Shown here piece by piece: positions 52,872 to 62,474 of a DNA stretch of 64,000 nt. The notes under the pieces were generated by a model. The model searched no databases. It was given only the letters and a program-made list of their open reading frames with translations, and had not been told where the DNA came from. A program made the translations under genes and the position numbers. Where the stretch lies: assembly GCF_021560035.1 (NCBI RefSeq), contig NZ_CP074373.1:554001-618000 (forward strand). The letters run 5' to 3'. Position 1 is the stretch's first letter, and the number at the start of each line of letters is the position of its first letter. The stretch comes from Virgibacillus sp. NKC19-16 (GTDB lineage Bacteria; Bacillota; Bacilli; Bacillales; Amphibacillaceae).

Positions 52872-53327
52872 TTGATTATAGATAAAGTTGTCACAAACAT
52901 AAATGATTTAGAGCAAGCTGAACTAGAAAAGCGCCATAGGGAAAAAGTGCTGCTTGAAAGTGCGCATCTGGTAAAACGAATCCAGCGGGTGGAGACCGAT
53001 CATGGTCGTGAACTGGGTATTCGGCTGAAGGAAGCCCGCGATCTTCAAGCTGGTGATGTGATCTATATGGATGATGAAAATATGATTATTATCGATGTCA
53101 TGTCAGATGATTTATTAGTCATTAACCCGCGCACGTTGAATGAAATGGGAACCATCGCGCATCAGCTGGGGAATCGTCATCTTCCGGCACAGTTTGAGGG
53201 AGATAGTATGCTTGTGCAATATGACTACCTGGTAGAGGAACTATTACAAGAGTTGGGAATTCCATTTAGCCGCGAAGACCGAAAAGTAAACCAAGCATTT
53301 CGTCATATAGGGCATAGTCATGAATAA
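52872..53327 (+). CDS. ureE: Urease accessory nickel chaperone UreE
   Basis: A 151-residue protein from TTG 52872, 5 bp after GAGGTGAAGG; an in-frame ATG at 52812 lies inside ureC. The UreE domains show [34 protein letters not shown] and [16 protein letters not shown], and the metal-binding tail ends RHIGHSHE. It delivers nickel to UreG/UreDF. Its last 8 bp overlap ureF, so translation is coupled. Confidence 0.9.
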   Translation: MIIDKVVTNINDLEQAELEKRHREKVLLESAHLVKRIQRVETDHGRELGIRLKEARDLQAGDVIYMDDENMIIIDVMSDDLLVINPRTLNEMGTIAHQLGNRHLPAQFEGDSMLVQYDYLVEELLQELGIPFSREDRKVNQAFRHIGHSHE

Positions 53328-54006
53328 CAACGTATTATCTTTGTTTCAGCTCTGTGATTCCAACTTTCCAACAGGTGCATTTAGTCATTCATTTGGACTG
53401 GAAAGCTATATGCAAGAAGGGGCAGTACACGACCAGGAGACATTTTCTGAGTGGCTACAGGTTTACCTGCAGGAACAGCTTGTATACGCTGATGGGCTAG
53501 CTGCAAGTTTGGTTTATGATGCACTTGAACAAGGTGATATTGAAAAAATTTGGGATCTTGATCGCAAATTAACCGTGCAAAGTCTTGCAAGGGAAACACG
53601 AGACGGTACGCAGCGTATGGGTGATCGTTTGTTGAAAATCGCGGCTACCCTTTATGAGGCACCGATTTTATCTGTTTATCAGAACCGGATAAAAAAGGGG
53701 CGAGCCTTCGGACATCCTGCCATTGTATTTACAATGGTTGGGCATTTTTTGGAGGTAGAAAAGGAAACGACAATTCTATACTATCTGTATTCTACGGTCT
53801 CCGGCCTCGTTCAAAATGCGGTACGAGCAATACCGTTAGGGCAAACGACAGGCCAAAAGATTATTTATGCATTCCAAGAACATTTAAGGGAAGCAACGGA
53901 TAAAATTATGCAGTTGAATGAAGAAGAATTTGGGATTGTATCACCGGGACTGGAGTTATCCCAAATGATGCATGAGCGTGTGGGAATTCGTATTTTCAGC
54001 AGTTAA
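53320..54006 (+). CDS. ureF: Urease accessory protein UreF
   Basis: A 228-residue all-helical accessory protein. The start [20 protein letters not shown] is diagnostic, followed by [36 protein letters not shown] and [14 protein letters not shown], ending FSS. It forms the UreDFG activation complex with UreD and UreG on apo-urease. It overlaps ureE by 8 bp. Confidence 0.94.
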   Translation: MNNNVLSLFQLCDSNFPTGAFSHSFGLESYMQEGAVHDQETFSEWLQVYLQEQLVYADGLAASLVYDALEQGDIEKIWDLDRKLTVQSLARETRDGTQRMGDRLLKIAATLYEAPILSVYQNRIKKGRAFGHPAIVFTMVGHFLEVEKETTILYYLYSTVSGLVQNAVRAIPLGQTTGQKIIYAFQEHLREATDKIMQLNEEEFGIVSPGLELSQMMHERVGIRIFSS

Positions 54007-54047
54007 GAAATCCTAACGAAATTTTAAATGAAAGGGAAGTGTTAGAA

Positions 54048-54668
54048 ATGGAACCGATCAGAATAGGAATAGGTGGCCCTGTTGGTGCAGGTAAAACCAT
54101 GCTCGTGGAAAAAATTACGCGTCAATTGGATAAAGAAGTGAGCATGGCGGTTATTACCAATGATATTTATACAAAAGAAGATGCCAAAATTTTAGTGGAG
54201 AACGGGATTCTTCCGGAAGATCGTATCATTGGGGTGGAAACGGGCGGATGCCCACATACCGCAATCCGTGAAGATGCGTCCATGAACTTTGCAGCCATGG
54301 AAGAGCTTGAGGAGAAACATCCGGACATTGAGCTTATATTTGTAGAAAGCGGAGGAGATAATCTTGCAGCTACATTTAGTCCGGAACTTGTCGATTTTTC
54401 TATCTATATTATTGATGTTGCCCAAGGAGAAAAAATCCCCCGTAAAGGTGGCCAAGGTATGATTAAATCTGATTTGTTTGTGATTAATAAAACGGATCTG
54501 GCCCCATATGTTGGTGCAAATTTGGACATCATGGAATCTGATACGAAGGTATTCCGCGGAAACAAACCATTTGTATTTACAAATTTAAAGGATAATACAG
54601 GTTTGGATGAGGTTGTTGACTGGATCAAGAAGCATGCATTGTTAAAGGGACTCGAACAAGATGTCTGA
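54048..54668 (+). CDS. ureG: Urease accessory GTPase UreG
   Basis: A 206-residue SIMIBI GTPase taken from ATG 54048, 9 bp after AAAGGGA (GTG 54039 is in frame but poorly spaced). The P-loop [29 protein letters not shown], the metal-binding [19 protein letters not shown] (CPH motif), [17 protein letters not shown] and [11 protein letters not shown] are all present. It couples GTP hydrolysis to nickel insertion. Its end overlaps ureD by 8 bp. Confidence 0.95.
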   Translation: MEPIRIGIGGPVGAGKTMLVEKITRQLDKEVSMAVITNDIYTKEDAKILVENGILPEDRIIGVETGGCPHTAIREDASMNFAAMEELEEKHPDIELIFVESGGDNLAATFSPELVDFSIYIIDVAQGEKIPRKGGQGMIKSDLFVINKTDLAPYVGANLDIMESDTKVFRGNKPFVFTNLKDNTGLDEVVDWIKKHALLKGLEQDV

Positions 54669-55482
54669 TTGGACAGGTATTCTCGAGCTTGATGCGGAAG
54701 ACCGGCAAGGCAGGACAGTTGCTAACAATGTATATTTCCGAGGGGCCTTTAAAGTTATGCGCCCCGTTTACCTTCATCAATCCCAGCCCTGTTATTATAT
54801 CTTAAACCCAGGCGGTGGATATTTGGATGGGGACACGTACCGAATGAAAGTATCGCTTCGTGAAAATGCGAAACTTACCTTGACGACACAAAGCGCTACA
54901 AAAGTTTATAAAACGCCAAATAGCCATGCATATCAGGAAACGGAACTTTTCCTTGGGAAGGGCAGTTATCTGGAATATTTGCCGGACCCTCTCATCGCTT
55001 ATAAGGACGCCCGCTACCACCAAAAGAATATTGTACACATGGAAAAAGGAGCAACATTACTTTATTCCGATATTTTGACACCGGGTTGGTCACCTGAGGG
55101 CGAACGTTTCAGTTACGATACCCTTCGTCTGGTTAATGAAATTTATATGGAAGATGAGTTAGTCGCATTTGATCATATAAAACTGACGCCAAAAGCACAA
55201 CATATGAATGGGCTAGGGATTATGGAAGGCTATACTCATTTAGGGTCATTCTTTGTTGTTGGGGAACAAGTCAATGCTGATCTTGTGGATCAATTGTATG
55301 AAACAATCAACAGGCAGGAAGGGGATTTTAAAGCAGGGATATCCAAGCTTGTAGTACCGGGCTTTACGATTCGAGTAATGGCTAACAAGACACAAGTGGT
55401 TGAAAGCATATTTACGGCCTGTCATAATGTAATAAGTGAGGCTTGGTTTCAATCTAAGCCGAGTTTTCTTAGAAAATATTAA
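54661..55482 (+). CDS. ureD: Urease accessory protein UreD (UreH)
   Basis: A 273-residue accessory protein. [73 protein letters not shown] and [20 protein letters not shown] are the UreD hallmarks. It binds apo-urease and channels nickel. It is the last gene of the urease operon. The order ABCEFGD is the usual Bacillus type. Confidence 0.94.
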   Translation: MSDWTGILELDAEDRQGRTVANNVYFRGAFKVMRPVYLHQSQPCYYILNPGGGYLDGDTYRMKVSLRENAKLTLTTQSATKVYKTPNSHAYQETELFLGKGSYLEYLPDPLIAYKDARYHQKNIVHMEKGATLLYSDILTPGWSPEGERFSYDTLRLVNEIYMEDELVAFDHIKLTPKAQHMNGLGIMEGYTHLGSFFVVGEQVNADLVDQLYETINRQEGDFKAGISKLVVPGFTIRVMANKTQVVESIFTACHNVISEAWFQSKPSFLRKY

Positions 55483-55546
55483 GGATAACTAACCGCGATT
55501 AGGGGAAAAATATAACCATAAAAGCGATGGATTGGGAGGCTTTTCA

Positions 55547-55999
55547 GTGGCAGACGAAATGAAACCAGATGTGTTTGAAGAGGAACGGGTATTTAAGAAG
55601 CGTACGTATGAGCGGCGTCAATTTTCACTATCTGTAGATGGAAAAGAATATAAAGGATATTTTCACGATGGAGAAATTCAATGGTTAAATCCACATCCAA
55701 AACAGGATCTTGGAGATGAGCAATTAGATTCGCTTGAAACCGAGATTCATGAACTTATGGAGGAGCGTGGGGTTAAGGATGAAACAGATGATATTCAAAT
55801 CAAACCAATGTTTGATGATAAACCCCATGATGATCATGTATTTAAATTAACGATTCAGGGGAATGAATATACTGGCGTTTTCCGTGACGGGCAACTCCAA
55901 TGGCATGATCCAAAGCCAACACATAAACTGAAAGAGAAACGCGTGAAAAAGATAGAAGGAAAGATTTATGAAAAAGTGAAGGAGAAAAAGAAGGAGTAA
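55547..55999 (+). CDS. Small cytosolic protein with a duplicated YheE/DUF5342-like module
   Basis: A 150-residue protein from GTG 55547, after GGGAGG. Two similar segments occur: FSLSVDGKEYKGYFHDGEIQW, then NPHPKQD..., and FKLTIQGNEYTGVFRDGQLQ, then WHDPKPTHKL.... Each is followed by a charged helix ending in IHELMEERG or IYEKVKEKK. The pattern beta-hairpin (xGxxYxGxxxDGxxxW) plus helix resembles the single-module YheE family of bacilli. Function unknown; very charged and soluble. The family link is by eye and moderate. Confidence 0.6.
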   Translation: MADEMKPDVFEEERVFKKRTYERRQFSLSVDGKEYKGYFHDGEIQWLNPHPKQDLGDEQLDSLETEIHELMEERGVKDETDDIQIKPMFDDKPHDDHVFKLTIQGNEYTGVFRDGQLQWHDPKPTHKLKEKRVKKIEGKIYEKVKEKKKE

Positions 56000-56002
56000 T
56001 AT

Positions 56003-56036
56003 ATAATAGCACTCTCGTTAGGGTGCTATTTGCTTT
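56003..56036 (+). terminator. Terminator after the duplicated-module gene
   Basis: AATAGCAC, 10-base loop, GTGCTATTTGCTTT, 5 bp past the stop. It separates the urease side from the nickel-type ABC operon. Confidence 0.75.
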
Positions 56037-56173
56037 GGTAATTACCACACCACCTTCTGCGTTTAATAGAGCGTTTATAGGTGGTTATTTTAATTGTTCT
56101 TTCTATAACATATGTTGCCGGATCAAAAAATAAAATATAAAATAGGAAAAGAAGAATACAGGGGAGACGTAAT

Positions 56174-57772
56174 ATGAGATATAATAAACTATTATTAATT
56201 GTACTTTTACCATTCCTATTAAGTGCTTGTGCAGAAGATAGTGAAAATAATAATGCAAATAATGCAAATGAAACTCCAAAAGACGAACTGGTCCTGGCCA
56301 TCGGCGGCGAGCCGGAAGATGGGTTTGATCCTACAACAGGATGGGGACGATATGGATCGCCTCTGTTCCAAAGCACGCTGCTGAAGCAAGATCAGGATTT
56401 TAATATCCAACATGATTTAGCCAAAAACTATGAAGTTAGTGAAGATGGATTGGAATGGACAGTACAAATACGTGATGATGTGCAATTCTCGGATGGAGAA
56501 CCACTCACTGCAGACGATGTTGTTTTTACATTTGAAACAGCCGCTGATAGTGGTTCCATTATCGACTTGAATAATATGGAAAAAGTGGAAAAAATACAGG
56601 ATGATGAAGTAAAATTCACGTTGAAAGAACCGCAATCAACCTTTATTTACCTGCTTATTTCAACGGGTATTGTACCGGAACATGCTTATGATGAGACTTA
56701 TAATGAAAATCCGGTCGGTTCCGGGCCTTTTCAGCTTGAACAATGGGACAAGGGGCAGCAACTAATTGTAACTGCTAACCCCCATTATTACGGAGAAAAA
56801 CCCGCCTTTCAGCAGCTGACTTTTCTATTCCTGTCAGAGGATGCGGCATTTGCAGCAGCAAAAGCAGGAGAGGTCGATGTCGCATCGGTACCACCTGCAT
56901 TTGCAAAAGAGGATGTACCTGGGATGGAACTGGTCGAATTGAATAGTGTTGATAATCGGGGAATTATGTTCCCATTTGTGCGAGAAGGCGAAGAAACAGA
57001 TGAAGGCGCACCGATTGGTAATGATGTAACAGCTGACGAGACGATTCGCAAGGCGATCAATATTGCAGTGGATCGAGAAGCTCTAGTTGACGGCGTACTC
57101 GAAGGCTTTGGTACACCTGCGTACAGCGTTGCCGACGGGCTTCCATGGTGGAATCCGGACATTGTATTTGAAGATGATCAAATGGAGCAGGCGAAACAAA
57201 TGCTGGATGAAGCTGGCTGGGAAGAAAATGAAAATGGGGTCCGCGAAAAAGATGGAATGGAAGCCGCCTTTACCTTGCTTTATCCAGCTGATGATCAAAG
57301 CCGTCAGTCTTTATCGATTGCTTTTGCAGATATGATTGAGCCCCTTGGCATAGATGTAACGACAGAAGGAAAAAGCTGGAATGAACTAGGGACGCTCATG
57401 TATTCCCATCCGGTGATGATGGGTTGGGGAAGTCATGATCCGCTTGAAATGTATAATTTATACAGCAGTGAAACAAGAGGTATCGGCTATTATAATGCCA
57501 ATTACTATGCGAATGAGACTGTTGATGACTATATGAATCAAGCATTAAGTGCAACATCCCAAGAAGAAGCCAATGAATATTGGCAAAAGGCACAATGGGA
57601 CGGCGAGACCGGATTTTCTGCAAAAGGAGATGCACCGTGGGCATGGTTAGTTAATCTGGAGCATCTGTATTTTGTAGACGAAAACTTGGAAATTGGTGAG
57701 CAAAAGGTTCAACCACATGGACATGGATGGCCGGTTACGGACTTTATTGAACAGTGGCATTGGAAAGAGTAG
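56174..57772 (+). CDS. nikA: Nickel/peptide-type ABC transporter substrate-binding lipoprotein (NikA-like)
   Basis: A 532-residue family-5 binding protein. The lipobox LLSACAEDS (Cys19) precedes LVLAIGGEPEDGFDPTTGWG, QIRDDVQFSDGEPLTADDVV, VGSGPFQLEQWDKGQQL, IRKAINIAVDREALVDGVLE and QWHWKE at the end. SBP_bac_5 proteins bind peptides, nickel or nickel chelates. The GEPEDGFDPTTGWGRYG start resembles the nickel binders of staphylococci and bacilli. Position directly behind urease supports nickel. It leads an operon with two permeases and a fused ATPase. Confidence 0.82.
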   Translation: MRYNKLLLIVLLPFLLSACAEDSENNNANNANETPKDELVLAIGGEPEDGFDPTTGWGRYGSPLFQSTLLKQDQDFNIQHDLAKNYEVSEDGLEWTVQIRDDVQFSDGEPLTADDVVFTFETAADSGSIIDLNNMEKVEKIQDDEVKFTLKEPQSTFIYLLISTGIVPEHAYDETYNENPVGSGPFQLEQWDKGQQLIVTANPHYYGEKPAFQQLTFLFLSEDAAFAAAKAGEVDVASVPPAFAKEDVPGMELVELNSVDNRGIMFPFVREGEETDEGAPIGNDVTADETIRKAINIAVDREALVDGVLEGFGTPAYSVADGLPWWNPDIVFEDDQMEQAKQMLDEAGWEENENGVREKDGMEAAFTLLYPADDQSRQSLSIAFADMIEPLGIDVTTEGKSWNELGTLMYSHPVMMGWGSHDPLEMYNLYSSETRGIGYYNANYYANETVDDYMNQALSATSQEEANEYWQKAQWDGETGFSAKGDAPWAWLVNLEHLYFVDENLEIGEQKVQPHGHGWPVTDFIEQWHWKE

Positions 57773-57784
57773 GGGGAGGCCTGA

Positions 57785-58774
57785 ATGGGTAAGCATATTT
57801 CTTTTTATATTGCAGGTAAGTTTATCAAACTTGTCACATTGTTAATCGCAATCAGTATTCTATCCTTTGCGCTTGTAAGCTACTCACCAATTGACCCTGT
57901 TCAGTCGTATATCGGCGCTGATATGACGCGGGTAAGCCCAGAACAAAGGGAAAATATTGCTGCGCATTGGGGCCTGGATGAATCGAAAGCCCAGCAGTTT
58001 TTAAACTGGGGGGGAAATATTCTCCAAGGGGACATGGGCACATCCCTTATTTTCCGGAGTCCTGTAGCTAGTGTCATTGCTGAACGATTTCTTGCTTCCG
58101 TGTCTCTAATGGGTGTGGCCTGGGTTCTCTCAGGCCTTTTTGGTTTTGTACTTGGAATCATTTCCGGCATGAAAGAGGGAACATGGATTGACCGTGTAAT
58201 AAAAAGCTATTGTTTTACACTTGCTTCAACGCCTGCATTTTGGCTAGGTTTATTATTATTAATGCTATTTTCCGTGTGGCTGGGCTGGTTCCCGATTGGA
58301 CTTGGTACACCAGCTGGGATACTAGCTGAGGATGTTTCATTCCTAGAGCGGTTGAGACATTTGATTTTACCGGCATTGACATTAAGCATCGTTGGTGTTG
58401 CAAATGTGGCATTGCATACAAGGGAAAAATTGATTGACGTGCTAAACTCGGAGTATGTGCGATTTGCAAAAGCGAAGGGTGAGCGTGGATTTATGCTTCT
58501 TTGGCGGCACGGCTTGCGTAATATTTCGCTTCCGGCTATTTCCATTCATTTTGCTTCATTTGGAGAACTCTTTGGTGGAGCTGTACTGGCGGAACAGGTC
58601 TTTTCCTATCCGGGCCTTGGACAGGCTGTAGTACAAGCAGGCCTTGGGGGAGACGTTCCGCTACTGCTCGGGATCGTTTTATGTAGTACCGTATTCGTGT
58701 TTGTCGGGAATGTAATCGCTGATTTATTATATAAAATGGTTGATCCCCGTTTGAGAAGGGGGGAAGTCTTATGA
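57785..58774 (+). CDS. nikB: Nickel/peptide-type ABC transporter permease 1 (NikB-like)
   Basis: A 329-residue permease of the DppB/NikB type. The N-terminal helix is followed by SPIDPVQSYIG and LDESKAQQFLNWGGNILQGDMGTSL, and the EAA loop region AKAKGERGFMLLWRHGLRNI contacts the ATPase. It has about six helices. It starts 13 bp after nikA with GGGGGAGG, and its stop overlaps the next gene (ATGA). Confidence 0.88.
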   Translation: MGKHISFYIAGKFIKLVTLLIAISILSFALVSYSPIDPVQSYIGADMTRVSPEQRENIAAHWGLDESKAQQFLNWGGNILQGDMGTSLIFRSPVASVIAERFLASVSLMGVAWVLSGLFGFVLGIISGMKEGTWIDRVIKSYCFTLASTPAFWLGLLLLMLFSVWLGWFPIGLGTPAGILAEDVSFLERLRHLILPALTLSIVGVANVALHTREKLIDVLNSEYVRFAKAKGERGFMLLWRHGLRNISLPAISIHFASFGELFGGAVLAEQVFSYPGLGQAVVQAGLGGDVPLLLGIVLCSTVFVFVGNVIADLLYKMVDPRLRRGEVL

Positions 58775-59601
58775 GGATAGGAAGAATGAATCTAAGACAA
58801 CGTACACTAGCGGCGATTATTATTTCGATTACCTTACTTGTAGGGATGGTCGTGAGTGGTTTATTAATCGGTGATGAAAAGCTTGGTGTAAACCTGGAAG
58901 CGAGAAATAACAGTCCTTCTCTCAGTAATCTTTTTGGTACAGATTGGCTGGGACGTGATATGCTTGCACGTACGTTAAAAGGGCTTACTTTGAGCCTTGG
59001 TGTTGGCATTCTTGCGGCTTTTTCGAGTACGGTTATTGCACTTATTCTTAGCTTGCTAGCGTCCTGGAATAGGGTAATAGATTACATCGTTACATGGCTC
59101 ATCGACCTTTTTCTCAGCGTACCGCATATCGTGCTACTGCTTTTAATTTCTTTTGCAATGGGTGGTGGATTTACTGGAGTCGTTATTGGTTTGGCGTTAA
59201 CCCATTGGCCAAGCCTCGCGCGTGTGCTTCGTTCCGAGATGCTTCAAGTAAAAACAGCTGAATATGTTGGTGTCACGCGTAGACTTGGCAAATCAAGGCT
59301 GTGGATTGCCAGGAATCATTTGGTCCCACATTTGATCCCACAGCTTGTAATCGGCTTTATTTTACTTTTTCCACATGCGATCTTGCATGAAGCGGCGATT
59401 ACGTTTCTCGGATTCGGGTTATCAACAGAGCAACCGGCGATTGGCATTATTTTATCCGAATCGATGCAATATTTATCAACAGGAATGTGGTGGCTGGCAT
59501 TCTTCCCAGGTCTATCGCTTTTACTGATGGTTGCTATTTTTGATGTACTTGGGAAAAATGTGAGCAGATTTATTGATCCGTTTCATGGACAGAAGGGATA
59601 G
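58771..59601 (+). CDS. nikC: Nickel/peptide-type ABC transporter permease 2 (NikC-like)
   Basis: A 276-residue DppC/NikC-type permease. LFGTDWLGRDMLARTLKGLT is the class motif, and the EAA loop is VGVTRRLGKSRLWIARNHLVP followed by HEAAITFLGFGLSTEQPAIG. It has about six helices. It overlaps nikB by 4 bp, and the ATPase gene follows after 11 bp. Confidence 0.9.
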   Translation: MRIGRMNLRQRTLAAIIISITLLVGMVVSGLLIGDEKLGVNLEARNNSPSLSNLFGTDWLGRDMLARTLKGLTLSLGVGILAAFSSTVIALILSLLASWNRVIDYIVTWLIDLFLSVPHIVLLLLISFAMGGGFTGVVIGLALTHWPSLARVLRSEMLQVKTAEYVGVTRRLGKSRLWIARNHLVPHLIPQLVIGFILLFPHAILHEAAITFLGFGLSTEQPAIGIILSESMQYLSTGMWWLAFFPGLSLLLMVAIFDVLGKNVSRFIDPFHGQKG

Positions 59602-59612
59602 GATAGGATAGG

Positions 59613-61046
59613 ATGACGATACAAAAAAAACCACTGCTTGAAGTGAAGAATCTTTCGCTATTCTTTCGCCAATATAAAAAAGGGTTGCGTGAAACGACGA
59701 TGCAAGTGATTCGCAGGTTGGATATGACGATTCATGAAGGCGAGATTGTTGCGGTTATTGGAGCAAGCGGATCAGGGAAAAGTCTGCTTGCAAATGCTGT
59801 GCTTGGGGTCCTTCCTGAAAATGCCGCGCTTTCTGGTGTGTTGAATTATAAAGGGGAGCAGCTTACGAGTGAAAAAAGCGGCGAGCTACGTGGAAAAGAG
59901 ATTTCGCTTATCCCGCAATCGGTCAATGCCTTGGATCCACTGATAAAAACGGGGAAGCAGGTGCAGGCGTCTATTCATCGTGGTGATAAAAAAATGAAGC
60001 AGCGTGCTGTTTTTCAAAAAATAGGATTGCCTGAAGAAGCTGAAAATCGGTATCCCTTTGAATTATCCGGGGGGATGGCGAGAAGAGTTTTAGCTGCAAC
60101 AGCCATGGTCAGTAGTGCAAATTTAATTATTGCCGATGAGCCGACGCCTGGACTGGACACGCAAGTCTTGTATGAAACGGTTTTGCATCTGAAAAGTTTG
60201 GCTTCGGAGGGTAAAGGGGTCATGTTTATCACACATGATATTGATACTGCATTACAAATCGCTGATAGGGTTGTAGTTATGAATGACGGAGAAACGGTTG
60301 AAACTGCAAATGCGAGTGATTTTACCGGAAAGGGTGAGAAATTAGCTCATCCGTATACGCGAGCATTATGGAACGCATTGCCGCAGAATGATTTTGTGAC
60401 ATTACCGTCGAAAGCGGAAGCACAAGAGACCGGTGGAATGCTTGAAGTGCAGGGCATGACGTATCACTATCCGAATGAATTGAACCTGTTTGAAAAGCTC
60501 AATCTTAGCATAAACGCTGGTGAAGTCGTCGGATTATTCGGCTATAGCGGCTCCGGGAAAACAACGATGGCCCGTCTTATTGCAGGATATTTGAAGCCAA
60601 TTGCGGGTAGGATTAACGTGAATGGGGAGAATGATTTTCGCGCAGGCATGCATCCCGTGCAATTAGTATGGCAGCATCCGGAAAAAGCAATCAATCCAAA
60701 ATGGAGAATGAGGAAGATGCTTTCAGAAGCGCAAATCATGGATCATGAATTACTGGAAGCGCTTGGAATTAAGCAAGAATGGCTCTCGCGCTACCCAAGC
60801 GAATTATCAGGCGGAGAATTGCAACGCTTTTGTGTTGCACGGGCCCTTCATGAAAACACGAAATACCTGATTGCTGATGAAATGACGACAATGCTTGATG
60901 CGATTACACAAGCAATTATTTGGCAATCCGTGTTAAAATTAGCAAAACAGCGTAATATCGGTATACTAGCAATAAGCCATGATCATCAATTACTTCAAAA
61001 AATTAGTGATCGGGTTGTCGATTTTGAAGCTATCGTAAATATGTGA
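59613..61046 (+). CDS. Fused two-domain ABC ATPase (NikD-NikE-like)
   Basis: A 477-residue protein with two complete ATPase domains, replacing the usual separate NikD and NikE. Domain 1 (about 8-265): Walker A GASGSGKS, signature LSGGMARR, Walker B LIIADEPTPGLD. Domain 2 (about 275-475): Walker A GYSGSGKT, signature LSGGELQR, and Walker B YLIADEMTTMLD, in which Met replaces the usual Pro of DEPT. Both switch His residues are present (THDIDTA, SHDHQLL). The start lies in a GGATA tandem repeat that also forms the ribosome site. Confidence 0.88.
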   Translation: MTIQKKPLLEVKNLSLFFRQYKKGLRETTMQVIRRLDMTIHEGEIVAVIGASGSGKSLLANAVLGVLPENAALSGVLNYKGEQLTSEKSGELRGKEISLIPQSVNALDPLIKTGKQVQASIHRGDKKMKQRAVFQKIGLPEEAENRYPFELSGGMARRVLAATAMVSSANLIIADEPTPGLDTQVLYETVLHLKSLASEGKGVMFITHDIDTALQIADRVVVMNDGETVETANASDFTGKGEKLAHPYTRALWNALPQNDFVTLPSKAEAQETGGMLEVQGMTYHYPNELNLFEKLNLSINAGEVVGLFGYSGSGKTTMARLIAGYLKPIAGRINVNGENDFRAGMHPVQLVWQHPEKAINPKWRMRKMLSEAQIMDHELLEALGIKQEWLSRYPSELSGGELQRFCVARALHENTKYLIADEMTTMLDAITQAIIWQSVLKLAKQRNIGILAISHDHQLLQKISDRVVDFEAIVNM

Positions 61047-61062
61047 ATGAATGGAGGATAAC

Positions 61063-61548
61063 ATGCTGGATATTCTTATATGGATCGCGATTGTTGTATT
61101 ATTTATTTTAAGTTTTGTTGGTGTACTTTTTCCTATTATTCCTTCCGTACTTGTGCTATGGGTTGGATTTTTGTTGTATCATTTTGTCTTAAATGCAAAT
61201 GAGCTCACCACTTTCTTTTGGATTATAATGGGTGTGTTTACGGTTATTCTCTTTGTTGCGGATATCATTGCTAATAGTTATTTTGTGAAAAAATTCGGTG
61301 GAAGCAAATGGGGAGAAAGAGGCGCGGCAGTAGCGGTTATCGTTGGTTCCTTTATTACACCTCCATTTGGGATTATCTATGTGCCATTTATCGTTGTTTT
61401 CCTTATTGAAATGACGCAGAAGCGGACTGGACAAGAGGCGCTTCGTGCATCAATTGGTTCGCTTATCGGATTTTTAGGCGGCGCAGTGGCAAAAGTCGTT
61501 GTGCAATTTATTATGATTATTTGGTTTTTTGTCGTAGTATTATTTTAA
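61063..61548 (+). CDS. DUF456 (YqgC-like) membrane protein
   Basis: A 161-residue protein from ATG 61063, 6 bp after GGAGG. It has four to five hydrophobic helices with glycine zippers: LSFVGVLFPIIPSVLVLWVG, FGGSKWGERGAAVAVIVGSF, PPFGIIYVPFIVVF and ASIGSLIGFLGGAVAKVVVQ, all typical of DUF456. Function unknown; some members affect stress resistance. It starts 17 bp after the ATPase gene and may ride on that operon. Confidence 0.82.
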   Translation: MLDILIWIAIVVLFILSFVGVLFPIIPSVLVLWVGFLLYHFVLNANELTTFFWIIMGVFTVILFVADIIANSYFVKKFGGSKWGERGAAVAVIVGSFITPPFGIIYVPFIVVFLIEMTQKRTGQEALRASIGSLIGFLGGAVAKVVVQFIMIIWFFVVVLF

Positions 61549-61581
61549 TAGATAATTTGGAAAAAGGAAGGATTTTAGGAT

Positions 61582-62412
61582 ATGAATTTCCCATCACGAG
61601 TAATCACCATTGCAGGTTCAGCAGCTGGTGGAAGCGCTGGGATTCAAGCAGATTTGAAGACGTTTCAGGAACTTGATGTTTATGGGATGAGTGTCGTAAC
61701 AGCCATCGTTGGTAGACATCCAGAGACGGATAAAAATGTGCATCCGCAGACGCTGGAAGCCATTGAAGCGCAATTTGCTACAGCAATGAAACAGGTAGGT
61801 GCGGACGGGCTTAAAACAGGGATGTTATTTTCAAAAGAAGTAATAGAAACCGTTGCTGCATTAATCAAGGATTCTTCGATTAAAAATATTACTGTCGACC
61901 CTGTCATGATTGGGAAACTGGATTCCAAACTTTTGAGGGATGATGCGATTGATGCATTAATAAATAGCCTGATCCCGAGGGCCACGATTATTACGCCAAA
62001 TGTACCGGAAGCTTCCTTATTATTGGGTGGAAGAGATTTGGCTAGTGTCGATGATCTGAAGCGTGCAGCGATAGATCTATATGCCTTAGGTGCAGATAAT
62101 GTATTGGTAAAAGGGGGCAGATTAGAAGGCCCGGCAATTGATGTATTGTACGATGGGGAGACGATCTCGACGTTCGAAGCGCCACGTATTGATACAGTTA
62201 ACACGAGTGGGGCAGGGTGTACGTATTCGGCAGCAATTGCAGGAAATTTAGCCAAGGGCGAACCTATCGCAGAAGCAGTTCGACTGGCAAAGAGTTTTGT
62301 TACAACCGCGATTGAGCATGGATTTTCGTATACAGATGTTGTAGGCCCGACGTATCATGCAGCGATGCGTAGGTTTGATGAAGCACATAAGATTAAGGTT
62401 AGCAAAGAATAA
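61582..62412 (+). CDS. pdxK: Pyridoxine/pyridoxal (or HMP) kinase, Bacillus PdxK/ThiD type
   Basis: A 276-residue ribokinase-fold kinase. TIAGSAAGGSAGIQADLKTF, KTGMLFSKEVIE, VDPVMIGK, TPNVPEASLLLG and the anion-hole TVNTSGAGCTYSAAIAGNLA are conserved. The GAGCT active-site form and the C-terminal VVGPTYHAAMRR follow Bacillus PdxK, which salvages pyridoxine, rather than classic ThiD (GTGCT). HMP kinase activity remains possible. Ribosome site AAAAAGGAAGG. Confidence 0.85.
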   Translation: MNFPSRVITIAGSAAGGSAGIQADLKTFQELDVYGMSVVTAIVGRHPETDKNVHPQTLEAIEAQFATAMKQVGADGLKTGMLFSKEVIETVAALIKDSSIKNITVDPVMIGKLDSKLLRDDAIDALINSLIPRATIITPNVPEASLLLGGRDLASVDDLKRAAIDLYALGADNVLVKGGRLEGPAIDVLYDGETISTFEAPRIDTVNTSGAGCTYSAAIAGNLAKGEPIAEAVRLAKSFVTTAIEHGFSYTDVVGPTYHAAMRRFDEAHKIKVSKE

Positions 62413-62421
62413 GGATGATCT

Positions 62422-62455
62422 AGCACCAGATGAGCGGGGGCAGTGTTCCTGTTCC
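62422..62455. repeat. Dispersed AGCACCAG repeat, partial copy a
   Basis: AGCACCAGATGAGCGGG followed by GGCAGTGTTCCTGTTCC. It matches the second half of the copies at 63057 and 63691 and forms the left flank of the 27-unit array. Confidence 0.65.
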
Positions 62456-62474
62456 ATTTTGTATCACGAAGGTG

